Positions 26,144 through 36,091 are shown, counted from the stretch's first letter. The stretch: 64,000 bases of DNA from Paraburkholderia saeva (GCF_907164555.1 NZ_CAJQZC010000011.1:1-64000); one strand, 5' to 3'. Notes: a model not told the origin generated them from the sequence alone. Program-made: numbers and translations.

Positions 26144-27232
26144 ATGGCTGCGCTGACCCTGAAGGGCGTGAAAAAGACGTACGACGGCAAACAGATGGTG
26201 CTGCACGGCATCGATGTCGATGTCGCCGATGGCGAGTTCGTCGTGATGGTGGGGCCCTCCGGCTGCGGCAAGTCGACCTTGCTGCGGATGGTGGCCGGGC
26301 TCGAAGGCATCTCCGAAGGCACGATCTCGATCGCGGACAAGGTCGTCAACACGCTGGAACCGAAGGATCGCAACATTGCGATGGTGTTCCAGAATTACGC
26401 GCTCTATCCGCATATGAGCGTCGCGCAGAACATGGGCTACGCGCTGAAAATCGCCGGCGAGGATCGCGCGACGATCGACCGGCGCGTCGACGCCGCCGCG
26501 AAGATTCTCGAGCTCGAACCGTTGCTCGCCCGCAAGCCGCGTGAACTGTCCGGCGGGCAGCGACAGCGCGTCGCGATGGGCCGCGCGATCGTGCGCGAGC
26601 CTGCCGTGTTCCTGTTCGACGAACCGCTATCGAATCTCGATGCGCGGCTGCGCGTGCAGATGCGTCTGGAAATCCAGCGCCTGCATGCGCGTCTTGCAAC
26701 CACGAGCCTGTACGTCACGCACGACCAGATCGAAGCGATGACGCTCGCGCAGCGGGTGATCGTGATGAACAAGGGCCACGCGGAGCAGATCGGTGCGCCA
26801 ACCGAGGTCTACGAGCGGCCCGCGACGGTATTCGTCGCGAGTTTCATCGGCTCGCCGGGGATGAATCTGCTGGACGGCGGCGTGTCCGGCGATGGCGCGT
26901 TCTTCGAAGTCGCGGGCAACGGGCCAAGGCTGCCGCTCGCAGGCGTGCCGTGTATCGGCCGCGAGGTGGCGGCCGGACGCGAGTGGACGCTGGGCATCCG
27001 GCCCGAGCACATGACGCCGGGGCTGACCGACGCCGCGCCCGCGACCCTCACCGTCGATTCCTGCGAGTTGCTGGGCGCAGATAACCTTGCGCACGGCCGA
27101 TGGGGCAATCGCGATGTGGCGGTGCGGCTGCCGCATGCGCATCGCCCGGCGCGCGGTGAAGCGCTGCAGGTGGCGCTGCCCGGCCAGCACCTCCATTTCT
27201 TCGATCCGTCGACGGGCAGGCGCGCTAACTGA
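26144..27232 (+). CDS. ugpC: sn-glycerol-3-phosphate ABC transporter ATP-binding protein
   Basis: A 362-residue ATPase of the MalK/UgpC type. Walker A is GPSGCGKS at 37-44, the signature LSGGQ is at about 135-139, and Walker B VFLFDEPLSNLD follows at about 155. The C-terminal TOBE/OB region (WTLGIRPEHM) is regulatory in relatives. ATG at 26144 follows AAAGGCAAAACGA. No ugpQ phosphodiesterase follows; the next gene is a DUF3761 protein. Confidence 0.93.
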   Translation: MAALTLKGVKKTYDGKQMVLHGIDVDVADGEFVVMVGPSGCGKSTLLRMVAGLEGISEGTISIADKVVNTLEPKDRNIAMVFQNYALYPHMSVAQNMGYALKIAGEDRATIDRRVDAAAKILELEPLLARKPRELSGGQRQRVAMGRAIVREPAVFLFDEPLSNLDARLRVQMRLEIQRLHARLATTSLYVTHDQIEAMTLAQRVIVMNKGHAEQIGAPTEVYERPATVFVASFIGSPGMNLLDGGVSGDGAFFEVAGNGPRLPLAGVPCIGREVAAGREWTLGIRPEHMTPGLTDAAPATLTVDSCELLGADNLAHGRWGNRDVAVRLPHAHRPARGEALQVALPGQHLHFFDPSTGRRAN

Positions 27233-27309
27233 CGGCACCGATCCATAACAGTGCGGTGTTGTGTCATGTAGCGGCGCGATACATCGAAAAATAACAAACG
27301 GTTCTGACC

Positions 27310-27624
27310 ATGACCCCCGGCATTGCTCTGCCTCACCTGCGGCGTAAGACGGCATTCATCGGCGCCCTTGCCGCGAGCCTGCTGCTGGCAGTCATGCCCG
27401 CGTGGGCTTACGTGGCGCCCGCTTCCACGCCTGACGAGGCCAGTCTCAGCAACCACAACACGTATCAGAACCGCGACGGCGAGACCGTTCACGCGCCGGC
27501 CCGCTCGCTGTCGGGCAAGATTCCCGAAGGCGCCACCGCGCGCTGCCGCGACGGCTCCTGGAGCTTCAGCCGGCATCGTAGCGGAACGTGTTCGCGTCAT
27601 GGTGGCGTCGCTGAGTGGCTATAG
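27310..27624 (+). CDS. small secreted DUF3761-family protein
   Basis: A 104-residue protein with a signal peptide (about 1-33, ending PAWAYVAPAS). The mature part has the DUF3761 pattern: YQNRDGETVHAPA, then GATARCRDGSWSFSRHR, SGTCSRHGGVAEW. Two cysteines probably form a disulfide in the periplasm. Function is unknown. It sits 77 bp after ugpC but probably has its own promoter. Confidence 0.8.
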   Translation: MTPGIALPHLRRKTAFIGALAASLLLAVMPAWAYVAPASTPDEASLSNHNTYQNRDGETVHAPARSLSGKIPEGATARCRDGSWSFSRHRSGTCSRHGGVAEWL

Positions 27625-27829
27625 TGCGACTTCGCTGAGCTCGCGTCACCCTGGCCGGATGGCATAGCGACGGCCCGCGACGGTGCTTTCGCCCTGGAGG
27701 GCGAAGTACAATGCCAGTTCTCCCTGCGCGCCGGTCGCCGGCGCCGTCCGGGAAACGCATACCCATTCACCCACGCCCGCCCGCCCTTTTCAGTGCGGCC
27801 CGCGGCGTCAACGCCTGGTTTTCAAGCAA

Positions 27830-29497
27830 ATGGCCCAATACGTCTTCACCATGAACCGGGTCGGCAAGATCGTGCCGCCCAAGCGCCAGATCCTGAAGGA
27901 CATCTCGTTGTCTTTCTTTCCCGGTGCAAAAATCGGTCTGCTCGGCCTGAACGGCTCGGGCAAATCGACATTGATCCGCATCATGGCCGGTGTCGACAAG
28001 GACATCGAAGGCGAAGCCACGCCGATGCCGAATCTGAACATCGGCTATCTGCCGCAGGAGCCGCAGCTCGACCCGCAGAAAACCGTGCGGGAAGCGGTCG
28101 AGGAAGGCCTGGGCGATGTTTTCAATGCGCAGAAGAAGCTCGATGAAATCTACGCCGCGTACGCCGAGCCGGACGCCGACTTCGACGCGCTCGCCGCCGA
28201 ACAGGCGAAGTACGAAGCGATTCTCGCCACGGCCGACGGCGGCAGCCCCGAGCAGCAGATCGACATCGCGGCCGACGCGCTGCGCCTGCCGCCGTGGGAC
28301 GCGAAAATCGAGCATCTGTCGGGCGGCGAAAAGCGTCGCGTCGCGCTGTGCAAGCTGCTGCTCGAAAAGCCCGACATGCTGCTGCTCGACGAACCGACCA
28401 ACCACCTGGACGCGGAATCGGTCGACTGGCTCGAACAGTTCCTCACGCGCTTCCCGGGCACAGTGGTTGCTGTAACCCACGACAGATACTTCCTGGATAA
28501 CGCCGCCGAGTGGATTCTCGAACTTGACCGCGGTCATGGCATTCCGTGGAAGGGCAACTACAGCAGCTGGCTCGACCAGAAGGAAGAGCGGCTGAAGCAG
28601 GAAGAAGCAACGGAATCGGCGCGTCAGAAAGCGATCAAGAAGGAACTGGAGTGGGTGCGCCAGAACCCGAAGGGACGCCAGGCAAAATCGAAGGCACGTA
28701 TTGCGCGATTCGAGGAACTGAGCAGCCAGGATTACCAGAAGCGCAACGAAACATCGGAAATTTTCATCCCCGTTGGCGACCGTCTCGGCAACGAGGTGAT
28801 CGAGTTCAAGAACGTATCGAAGGCATACGGCGACCGTCTGCTGATCGACGATCTGAGCTTCAAGATTCCGGCGGGCGCGATCGTCGGCATCATCGGGCCG
28901 AACGGCGCGGGCAAGTCGACGCTGTTTCGCATGTTGACCGGCAAGGAGCAGCCGGATTCGGGCGAAATCGTGCAGGGCCCGACCGTGAAGCTCGCGTATG
29001 TGGATCAGAGCCGCGATGCGCTGGATGGCTCGAAAACCGTTTTCGAAGAGATTTCCGGCGGTGCGGATGTACTGACCGTGGGTAAATATGAAACGCCGTC
29101 GCGCGCGTACATCGGGCGCTTCAACTTCAAGGGCGGCGACCAGCAGAAGAACGTCGGCAACCTGTCGGGCGGTGAGCGCGGCCGGCTGCATCTGGCAAAA
29201 ACGCTGATCGCGGGCGGCAACGTACTGCTGCTCGACGAACCGTCGAACGACCTCGACGTCGAAACGCTGCGCGCGCTTGAAGACGCGTTGCTGGAGTTCG
29301 CGGGCTCGGTGCTGGTGATCTCGCACGATCGCTGGTTCCTTGACCGTATCGCGACGCATATTCTGGCGTTCGAAGGCGAATCGCAGGTGACGTTCTTCAA
29401 CGGCAACTATCAGGAATACGAGGCGGACAAGCGTAACCGTCTCGGCGAAGAAGCTGCACGGCCGAAGCGCCTCCGCTACAAGCCGATCACGCGATAG
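27830..29497 (+). CDS. ettA: energy-dependent translational throttle protein EttA
   Basis: A 555-residue ABC-F protein, the same length as E. coli EttA. It binds the ribosomal E site and gates entry of 70S complexes into elongation according to the ATP/ADP ratio. Two ATPase domains: Walker A GLNGSGKS at 39-46 and GPNGAGKST in the second half; signatures LSGGEKRRVALC and LSGGERGRLHLA. The L1-interacting arm and the linker WVRQNPKGRQAKSKARI are visible. ATG at 27830 (MAQYVFTMNRVGKIVPPKRQ) is the family start; the frame extends upstream without homology. The 205 bp before it hold a short GC hairpin (27688-27705) and no gene. Confidence 0.95.
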   Translation: MAQYVFTMNRVGKIVPPKRQILKDISLSFFPGAKIGLLGLNGSGKSTLIRIMAGVDKDIEGEATPMPNLNIGYLPQEPQLDPQKTVREAVEEGLGDVFNAQKKLDEIYAAYAEPDADFDALAAEQAKYEAILATADGGSPEQQIDIAADALRLPPWDAKIEHLSGGEKRRVALCKLLLEKPDMLLLDEPTNHLDAESVDWLEQFLTRFPGTVVAVTHDRYFLDNAAEWILELDRGHGIPWKGNYSSWLDQKEERLKQEEATESARQKAIKKELEWVRQNPKGRQAKSKARIARFEELSSQDYQKRNETSEIFIPVGDRLGNEVIEFKNVSKAYGDRLLIDDLSFKIPAGAIVGIIGPNGAGKSTLFRMLTGKEQPDSGEIVQGPTVKLAYVDQSRDALDGSKTVFEEISGGADVLTVGKYETPSRAYIGRFNFKGGDQQKNVGNLSGGERGRLHLAKTLIAGGNVLLLDEPSNDLDVETLRALEDALLEFAGSVLVISHDRWFLDRIATHILAFEGESQVTFFNGNYQEYEADKRNRLGEEAARPKRLRYKPITR

Positions 29498-29677
29498 GTT
29501 TCGCGGGCACGGCGCAGCGGATCGGCTCCGGTCGAAGTCGATGCGTGCGCACCAGCCGGTGGAGGTGCGGGCGGGCCGGGCCCGGCCTCGCTCGCCTCTA
29601 CCGCGAGACGCCCATCGATCCACACAACAAGGTGCATCGTCCGGTTGCGCGCACGGCGCGGCAACGAGGAGGCAGGC

Positions 29678-30853
29678 ATGCCGATGTCGAAAGGCAGTCG
29701 CGTGGCCGTCGCACTGACGGGCCTGGTGGCGATGCTGCTTGTCATGGTCGTGGCTGGTGTTCTGTTCATCCAGCACGAAGTGAAGGAACGCGTCATCGCC
29801 GCCCTCGGTCCACTCGGGAGTGCCGACACGATCGATGTTGGCCTCAAAACCATCCGCCTCACCAACGTGCGTCTACGCGCCCCCGCCAACTGGCCCGCCG
29901 CCGATCCGTTTCGCGCCGACACGGTTACGCTGGAACCCGACGTTCGCGAACTGATCCAGCGGCGGATTCACGTGCGCAATGTCGAGGTCACCGGATTCAA
30001 CATGACCGTGCTGCGCACGAAGGATGGCACCGTCCAGTTGCTGCCGAATCTCCGGCAGACACTGAACGAGACCGCGAACACCGGTGCGAGCGATGCCAGT
30101 GCCAGCGAAGCAGCACCGCTGCCGCGGGAAAAAATTGTCGATCACGTCGAATTCCAGCGCGGCACGTTCGTGTTTTACGATCTGACGGTCAGCAATCCCG
30201 CCTACCAGGTCGCCATTACGGATGCGAGCGCGACAATCGATCACATCCATCTGCCGGATCTGAACGAACCGACGGCGCTCGCTGTCAACGGCTCGATCAA
30301 GGGGCCGTCGCATACCGGCACCGTTTCATTTGGCGGCTGGATAAAAATCGCGAGCAAGGATTCGCAGACCACCACCACGATGCGCGGCGTTGACGTCAGG
30401 ACGCTCGATCCTTATCTGCTCAGGAAAGCCGGCGCGAAGGCGCAGGTGACGGGCGGCACGCTAGACCTGAAAGTGGATTCGACCGTGCGCAATTACCACC
30501 TCCACGCGCCTGGCGTCGTGACGGTACACCATCTGCAACTCGCCGATACCGGCAACCCCGTCGACACGTTCCTTTCAATCCCGACCAAAGCAGCCGTCGC
30601 CGCACTCAAGAAACATGGCGACGACATCACGCTGCATTTCGTGCTCGAAGGCAATCTGCGAGACCCAAAGTTCTCGCTTAACGAAAGTCTGCTGACGAAA
30701 ATGAGCAACGGCTTTGCGGAGGCGCTCGGCGTGAGCGTCGCCGGAGTCGCAAAAGGCGCGGGCGAAACGGTTAAAGGGATCGGCAACGCGCTCCTGAACC
30801 TGATCGGCAAGGAACCCGCGGATGCGCAGCATCCGTCGCGATCGTCACCGTAA
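29678..30853 (+). CDS. AsmA-like / DUF748-type membrane-anchored protein
   Basis: A 391-residue protein with one N-terminal membrane segment at about 8-30 and a long periplasmic part. The pattern VGLKTIRLTNVRLRAP, then IHVRNVEVTGFNMTVLRTKDGTVQLLPNL, is that of AsmA/DUF748 proteins, which form beta-groove bridges or affect outer-membrane assembly. ATG at 29678 follows ACGAGGAGGC. The gene stands alone between ettA and a convergent HAD gene. The specific role is unknown. Confidence 0.7.
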   Translation: MPMSKGSRVAVALTGLVAMLLVMVVAGVLFIQHEVKERVIAALGPLGSADTIDVGLKTIRLTNVRLRAPANWPAADPFRADTVTLEPDVRELIQRRIHVRNVEVTGFNMTVLRTKDGTVQLLPNLRQTLNETANTGASDASASEAAPLPREKIVDHVEFQRGTFVFYDLTVSNPAYQVAITDASATIDHIHLPDLNEPTALAVNGSIKGPSHTGTVSFGGWIKIASKDSQTTTTMRGVDVRTLDPYLLRKAGAKAQVTGGTLDLKVDSTVRNYHLHAPGVVTVHHLQLADTGNPVDTFLSIPTKAAVAALKKHGDDITLHFVLEGNLRDPKFSLNESLLTKMSNGFAEALGVSVAGVAKGAGETVKGIGNALLNLIGKEPADAQHPSRSSP

Positions 30854-30905
30854 CGGCATGACTTGCAGGATGCGCGGCACACCGCTGCGCATCATTGCGC
30901 CTTGA

Positions 30906-31529
30906 TCAGACGGGCAAGCCCAGTTCGCGCAGCTTCGCTTCAGTGTGCGCTGCGTCGGTGTGATGCACGCCATGCCAGCCAAGCGAGGTCGCGGCCTCGG
31001 CGTTCTTCAGGTTGTCGTCGATAAAGACGAGTTCCGCTGGCTGGATGCCTGGCAGATGGGACTCGATGCGCGTCATCATCTCCGCGAAAATCGCCGGGTC
31101 GGGCTTCACGAGTTTCACGCGCCCCGAGACGACGATGTCCCGAAAGCGCCGTAAAACAGGGAAGTTCTCCCATGCATACGGAAACGTCTCAGCCGACCAG
31201 TTCGTCAGCCCGAAAAGCGGCACGTTGGCCGCTTCGAGTTTTTCCATCGTCGCGATGCCGTCTTCGAGCACGCCGCGAATCATCTCGTGCCAGCGCTCGT
31301 AGAACGCGCGAATCAGTGTCTCGTGTTCCGGAAACTTCGCGACCCGTTCAGCCGTGCCTTCTTCGATCGTCTGGCCGCCGTCCTGCTGGATGACCCAGTC
31401 CATCGCGCAGACGTGCGTGAGAAACCAGCGGCGCTCCGCTTCGTCGGGAATCAGCGTGCGGTAGAGGTACTGCGGGCTCCAGTCGATCAGTACGCCACCG
31501 AAATCGAAAACGACTGCCTTTATCGCCAT
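30906..31529 (-). CDS. HAD-IA family phosphatase (YihX-like)
   Basis: A 207-residue HAD hydrolase. Motif I is VVFDFGGVLIDW (nucleophile D9; a Gly replaces the usual second Asp, as in YihX-type glucose-1-phosphatases). Motif II is FGLTNWS, motif III is the K in VSGRVKLVKPDP, and motif IV is VFIDDNLKNAEAA. ATG at 31529 is preferred because GGGAG lies six bases upstream; another in-frame ATG at 31541 adds four residues. Substrate is unproven. Confidence 0.82.
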   Translation of the reverse strand: MAIKAVVFDFGGVLIDWSPQYLYRTLIPDEAERRWFLTHVCAMDWVIQQDGGQTIEEGTAERVAKFPEHETLIRAFYERWHEMIRGVLEDGIATMEKLEAANVPLFGLTNWSAETFPYAWENFPVLRRFRDIVVSGRVKLVKPDPAIFAEMMTRIESHLPGIQPAELVFIDDNLKNAEAATSLGWHGVHHTDAAHTEAKLRELGLPV

Positions 31530-31619
31530 GCATACTCCCATGCCAGTGGTCCGGAAAGCGGGCGAGCTGCAACGCAGCCGCCCGCGCAGGCTGTGTGACG
31601 TGTTGCGAAGCGCCGTGCG

Positions 31620-33434
31620 TCAGATCGCCTGCGTGCGCGTTTCGAGCCACGCCTTCGCGTCGCCCGAGACATGCGGCGAAACGCGCGCACGCACCATCTC
31701 GTGATACGCGTTGAGCCACGAGCGCTCGTCATCCCGCAATAGCGCGAGATCGACGCAGCGGGTATCGATCGGGCACAACGTCAGCGTTTCGAACTTCAGG
31801 AAATCGCCAAACACGGTCTTTTCCGCCTCGCGGTTCAGCACGAGGTTTTCGATCCGGATGCCCCACTTGCCCGGACGGTAAATGCCCGGCTCGATCGACG
31901 TGATCATGCCCTCTTCCATCGCCGTCCACGCTTCGGCCGGCGCGTAGTGCGAGATCACCTGCGGGCCTTCGTGCACGTTCAGGAAGTAGCCCACACCGTG
32001 CCCCGTGCCATGACCGTAGTCCGCGCCGGCTTCCCAGATCGGCGCGCGGGCGATCGCGTCGAGCATCGGCGAGCGGATACCGCGCGGAAACTGCGCGCGA
32101 GAGAGCGCCATCGTGCCTTTCAGCACGGTCGTGAAATCGCGGCGATGCTCGGCGTTGATCGTGCCGATCGGCACGACACGCGTGATGTCCGTCGTGCCGC
32201 TCAGGTACTGGCCGCCCGAATCGATCAGCAACAGGCCGTTGCCCTCGATTGTTGCGTGCGAAGCCTGCGTGGCGCGGTAATGCGGCATCGCGCCGTTCGC
32301 GTTGAAACCGGCGATCGTGCCGAAGCTCAGCGTGACAAAGCCCGGACGACGCGCGCGCGCCGCGGTCAGACGTTCGTCGATGGTGAGCTCGGTGATCGTT
32401 TCGCGACCGAGCGCGCCCTCGAACCACGCGAAGAATTCAGCGAGCGCCGCGCCGTCCTGCTCCATCGTTGCACGCACATGCTCCGCTTCGGCGGGTGTCT
32501 TGCGCGACTTCAGGAACGTCGAAGGATTCACGGCTTCGACAATTTTCACGTTCGACGGCACCGCCTGCAACAGGCCGAAAGTAATACGCCGCGGGTCGAT
32601 CAGCAGCGTCGAACCGGACGGCAGCGCGGCGAGCGCATCGGCTGCTCCTGCGTATGGCTTCACCTGGATGCCGTCGCGCGCCAGCGCATCGGCGAGCGCC
32701 TGCGGCACCTTGCCGTCGGCAACAAACAGCGACGCGCCGTCGAGTCCGATCAGCGCATGCGCGACGAACACGGGGTTGTAGCTCACATCCGCGCCCCGCA
32801 GGTTCAGGAGCCACGCGAGGTCGTCGAGCGTCGAGATGAAGTGCCACTGCGCGCCTTTTTGCTGCATCTCGCGGCGGATCTGGTCGAGCTTGTCGGCGCG
32901 CGTGACGCTCGCGTGCGGTGCCGCGTGCTCGTAGACGGCTTCGACCGGCAGTGTCGGGCGCTGCGGCCAGATCGTGTCGAACAGATCGACGTCGGTTCGC
33001 AACGCAACACCGCGCGCCGTCAACGCATCGTTCAACGCGCGCGCCACGGCCACGCCGAGCACGGCGCCGTCGACGCCCACCGCCGCGCCGCCTGTCACGT
33101 TCTGCGCGAGCCAGTCGATGTGCGGCGCGGTCTGCTGGCCGCCCATCATCTTCATCAACCGCACGCCGGTGCCGGCGAGTTGTGCCTCGGCCTGCACCCA
33201 GTAGCGGCTGTCGACCCAGAGGCCGGCGAAATCTTCGGTGACGACCAGCGTGCCGACCGAGCCGGTGAAACCGGAGAGCCACTCGCGCCCCTGCCAGCGG
33301 CCTGGCAGATATTCGGAAAGGTGAGGATCGGCGGACGGCACCAGGTAAGCAGCGAGGTTTTCGCGCTTCATGGCGCCGCGCAGCACGGCAATGCGTTCGG
33401 GAATGGACGAAGTTTCGGGAAGTCGGGCGTTCAT
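31620..33434 (-). CDS. M24 family aminopeptidase P (Xaa-Pro aminopeptidase)
   Basis: A 604-residue pita-bread metallopeptidase of the large eukaryotic-like aminopeptidase P type with three domains: two creatinase-N-like domains (about 10-310) and the catalytic domain. Metal ligands are seen in LLIDSGGQYLSGTTDITRVV (two Asp), GHGTGHGVGYFLNVHEGP (His) and ITSIEPGIY / GIRIENLVL (two Glu). It removes an N-terminal residue before proline. ATG at 33434. No signal peptide, so cytoplasmic. Confidence 0.9.
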   Translation of the reverse strand: MNARLPETSSIPERIAVLRGAMKRENLAAYLVPSADPHLSEYLPGRWQGREWLSGFTGSVGTLVVTEDFAGLWVDSRYWVQAEAQLAGTGVRLMKMMGGQQTAPHIDWLAQNVTGGAAVGVDGAVLGVAVARALNDALTARGVALRTDVDLFDTIWPQRPTLPVEAVYEHAAPHASVTRADKLDQIRREMQQKGAQWHFISTLDDLAWLLNLRGADVSYNPVFVAHALIGLDGASLFVADGKVPQALADALARDGIQVKPYAGAADALAALPSGSTLLIDPRRITFGLLQAVPSNVKIVEAVNPSTFLKSRKTPAEAEHVRATMEQDGAALAEFFAWFEGALGRETITELTIDERLTAARARRPGFVTLSFGTIAGFNANGAMPHYRATQASHATIEGNGLLLIDSGGQYLSGTTDITRVVPIGTINAEHRRDFTTVLKGTMALSRAQFPRGIRSPMLDAIARAPIWEAGADYGHGTGHGVGYFLNVHEGPQVISHYAPAEAWTAMEEGMITSIEPGIYRPGKWGIRIENLVLNREAEKTVFGDFLKFETLTLCPIDTRCVDLALLRDDERSWLNAYHEMVRARVSPHVSGDAKAWLETRTQAI

Positions 33435-33458
33435 TGTTTCACCTGCGGGGAATTCATC

Positions 33459-33713
33459 TTATCGACGGGATAAAAGGCCGACCGTCACGGCGACGGCGAT
33501 CAGCGCGACGGAGGTACAGGCCAGCCATTCGAGCGTATCACCATCATGGAAGAGACCGGTGACGTTGCCAGCCATCGCGGCGACAACCGCCCCGACGATG
33601 CCGGCAACCAGCGCCACCACGATACGCCCGCGGCCCGCGCGTCGCAGCGGATGCAGCCATCCGCCGACCAGCCCCACCACCGCGCCCAGTATTGCGATAC
33701 CAGCCCAACCCAT
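33459..33713 (-). CDS. small membrane protein (GlsB/YeaQ/YmgE-like)
   Basis: An 84-residue protein with three hydrophobic segments (WAGIAILGAVVGLVGGWL, IVVALVAGIVGAVVAAMAG and LACTSVALIAVAVTVGLLS). Glycine-rich three-helix proteins of this size belong to the transglycosylase-associated GlsB/YeaQ/YmgE group, often stress-induced; assignment is from architecture. It lies 24 bp upstream of the aminopeptidase gene on the same strand. The 250 bp to the divergent response regulator hold no other gene. Confidence 0.65.
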   Translation of the reverse strand: MGWAGIAILGAVVGLVGGWLHPLRRAGRGRIVVALVAGIVGAVVAAMAGNVTGLFHDGDTLEWLACTSVALIAVAVTVGLLSRR

Positions 33714-33964
33714 CAGCGACGGACCTCGAATGATTTAAGACCGCTCTTATAGGGTCGAAGCGTTTGCACAGCTAGCATTTTTGTCTCGTTAACTAACAGG
33801 TCAGCACGGCGCCGTGCGCGTAGCGGTTGAGTTTAGGGGCCGGGGTAGCACAAGGCAAGCCGCGGGCCTCGCCTGCGCATATGCCTGGCCGGAATCGCGA
33901 CCGCATCCCCGACCTCCGGTCGTCCGGGCAGCGGAATGCGCCAGATATGCTGAACGTGCCCCTT

Positions 33965-34654
33965 ATGCGTATTGCGCTCGTCGAGCCCGACCGAAGTCAG
34001 GCCAATCTGATTGGTCGCCTGCTGCTTGCCGGCGGCCACGCCTGCGAGCACTTCCCAGCCAGCACGCCCTTTCTGGCGAGCGCCGCCAGCCAGACCTTCG
34101 ACCTGCTTCTGGCGGACGTCTGGTCTGGCGACCTCGCCGCCGAGGACGTCATCCCGCTTGCCCGCAAGGTGCTGCCCGGCCTGCCCGTCATGGTGCTGAT
34201 CACCGCGCCCCGCGAAAGCGAAATCGTCTCGATCCTGCACGCCGGTGCCGACGACTGCCTGACCAAGCCCGTGCGCGGACCGGAAATGCTGGCACGCGTC
34301 GACGCGCTGCTGCGGCGCGCGGGCGTGCGCCGGCCACGCAACCGGCTGCGCAGCGTTTTCGGCGACTATGCTTTCGACACGGCGCACGATGTCGTCACGT
34401 TCCGCGGCCAGCGCGTGGAACTGACGCCAAAGGAGTTCCGGTTCGCCCTGCTGCTGTTCACGAACCTGTCGCGGCCGGTCTCGCGCGCGCACATTCTGGA
34501 GGCGGTCTGGACACGCAGCCGCGACGTAAGGTCGCGCACCCTCGACACCCACGCGTCGCGGCTGCGCTCGAAACTCCAGTTGCGCCCCGAACTCGGCTAC
34601 GCGCTCACGCCCCTTTATGGCTACGGTTACCAGCTTGACCGCGTCGTGTCCTGA
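33965..34654 (+). CDS. OmpR/PhoB-type response regulator
   Basis: A 229-residue two-domain regulator. The receiver domain (1-118) has the acidic pair near E7/D9, phospho-acceptor D51 in LLLADVWSGD, T80 and K101 in LTKPVRGPE. The winged-helix domain (about 130-229) has VELTPKEFRFALLLF and TLDTHASRLRSKL. Start at ATG 33965 (MRIALVEPDRSQ); ATG at 33947 would add six residues. No histidine kinase is adjacent, so it is an orphan regulator whose partner and targets are unknown. Confidence 0.87.
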   Translation: MRIALVEPDRSQANLIGRLLLAGGHACEHFPASTPFLASAASQTFDLLLADVWSGDLAAEDVIPLARKVLPGLPVMVLITAPRESEIVSILHAGADDCLTKPVRGPEMLARVDALLRRAGVRRPRNRLRSVFGDYAFDTAHDVVTFRGQRVELTPKEFRFALLLFTNLSRPVSRAHILEAVWTRSRDVRSRTLDTHASRLRSKLQLRPELGYALTPLYGYGYQLDRVVS

Positions 34655-34715
34655 CCCTGCGCCGGGGCTTCATCCCGGGTATCAGGCACGGTCAATGAAA
34701 GATCCCTGGAAACGC

Positions 34716-34721
34716 TATAAT
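34716..34721 (+). promoter_or_regulatory. -10 element upstream of hemA
   Basis: A consensus TATAAT hexamer, 47 bases upstream of the hemA ATG. The matching -35 region (about 34693) is poor, so an activator or extended contacts may be needed. Confidence 0.45.
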
Positions 34722-34768
34722 ATTGGGCTACACCATAGCGCCGCCCACGCCGCCTACAACAGCGCCCC

Positions 34769-36091
34769 ATGCAGCTTCTAACGATCGGAATCAACCACCA
34801 CACCGCGCCTGTCGCCTTGCGCGAACGCGTGGCGTTTCCGCTCGAACAGATCAAGCCGGCGCTCGCGACGTTCAAGGACATCTGGCTCGGCCCCGCCGCC
34901 CGCCAGGCGCCGGAAGCCGCCATTCTGTCCACCTGCAACCGCACCGAACTCTACTGCGCCACCGACGATCACGCCGCGCGCGAAGCCGCCATCCAGTGGC
35001 TCTCGCGCTATCACAACCTGCCGGCTGGTGAACTGGCCCCACATGTGTACGCGCTGCCGCAGTCCGAAGCCGTGCGCCACGCGTTTCGGGTCGCCTCGGG
35101 GCTCGACTCGATGGTGCTCGGCGAAACGCAGATCGTCGGCCAGATGAAGGATGCGGTGCGCACGGCGTCCGAAGCCGGCGCGCTCGGCACCTATCTGAAC
35201 CAGCTGTTCCAGCGCACGTTCGCCGTCGCGAAGGAAGTGCGCAGCACGACGGAAATTGGCGCGCAATCCGTTTCGATGGCCGCGGCGGCCGTGCGGCTGG
35301 CGCAGCGCATCTTCGACAAGGTCTCGAACCAGCGCGTGCTGTTTATCGGCGCGGGCGAAATGATCGAGTTGTGCGCAACCCATTTTGCCGCGCAGCAGCC
35401 GCGTGAACTCGTGGTCGCCAACCGCACCGCCGAGCGCGGCTCGCGGCTCGCCGAACGCTTCAACGGCCGGGCGATTCCGCTCGCAGATCTCCCCGCGCGC
35501 ATGCACGAATTCGACATCATCGTGTCGTGCACGGCGTCCACGCTGCCGATCATCGGCCTGGGCGCCATGGAGCGCGCAGTGAAGGCGCGCCGTCACCGCC
35601 CGATTTTCATGGTCGACCTGGCCGTGCCGCGCGACATCGAACCCGAAGTCGGCAAGCTCGAAGATGTGTTCCTGTACACCGTCGACGACCTCGGCGCGAT
35701 CGTCCGCGAAGGCAATGCATCGCGTCAGGCAGCCGTCGCGCAGGCCGAAGCGATCATCGAGACGCGCGTGCAGAACTTCATGCAGTGGCTCGACGCGCGC
35801 AGCATCGTGCCGGTCATCCGTCACATGCACACGCAGGCTGACTCGCTGCGTCGCGCCGAACTCGAACGCGCACACAAGATGCTCGCGCGTGGCGAGGATC
35901 CGGCCGCCGTCCTCGAAGCACTTTCGCAGGCGCTGACGAACAAGCTGATCCACGGCCCGACGCACGCGCTCAATCGCGCCAGCAGCGAAAACCGCGACAA
36001 GCTCATCGAACTGATGAGCGGCTTCTATCACCACGGCGGCGCCTCCGGCCCCGTCGAGCCGTCAGACCCGTCCGACTCTTCGGACCGTTAG
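34769..36091 (+). CDS. hemA: glutamyl-tRNA reductase
   Basis: A 440-residue enzyme that reduces glutamyl-tRNA(Glu) to glutamate-1-semialdehyde, first step of tetrapyrrole synthesis by the C5 route. The catalytic domain has GINHHTAPVALRE and the nucleophile C56 in LSTCNRTELY; EPEVGKLEDVFLYTVDDL and the NADPH loop FIGAGEMIEL are clear. The C-terminal dimerisation helix domain follows. It heads hemA-prfA-prmC, a widely conserved order. Confidence 0.95.
   Translation: MQLLTIGINHHTAPVALRERVAFPLEQIKPALATFKDIWLGPAARQAPEAAILSTCNRTELYCATDDHAAREAAIQWLSRYHNLPAGELAPHVYALPQSEAVRHAFRVASGLDSMVLGETQIVGQMKDAVRTASEAGALGTYLNQLFQRTFAVAKEVRSTTEIGAQSVSMAAAAVRLAQRIFDKVSNQRVLFIGAGEMIELCATHFAAQQPRELVVANRTAERGSRLAERFNGRAIPLADLPARMHEFDIIVSCTASTLPIIGLGAMERAVKARRHRPIFMVDLAVPRDIEPEVGKLEDVFLYTVDDLGAIVREGNASRQAAVAQAEAIIETRVQNFMQWLDARSIVPVIRHMHTQADSLRRAELERAHKMLARGEDPAAVLEALSQALTNKLIHGPTHALNRASSENRDKLIELMSGFYHHGGASGPVEPSDPSDSSDR

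Noticed and set aside
27767..29776. 669-codon minus-strand frame opposite ettA
   Set aside because: Antisense shadow of ettA, caused by strong third-position GC bias.
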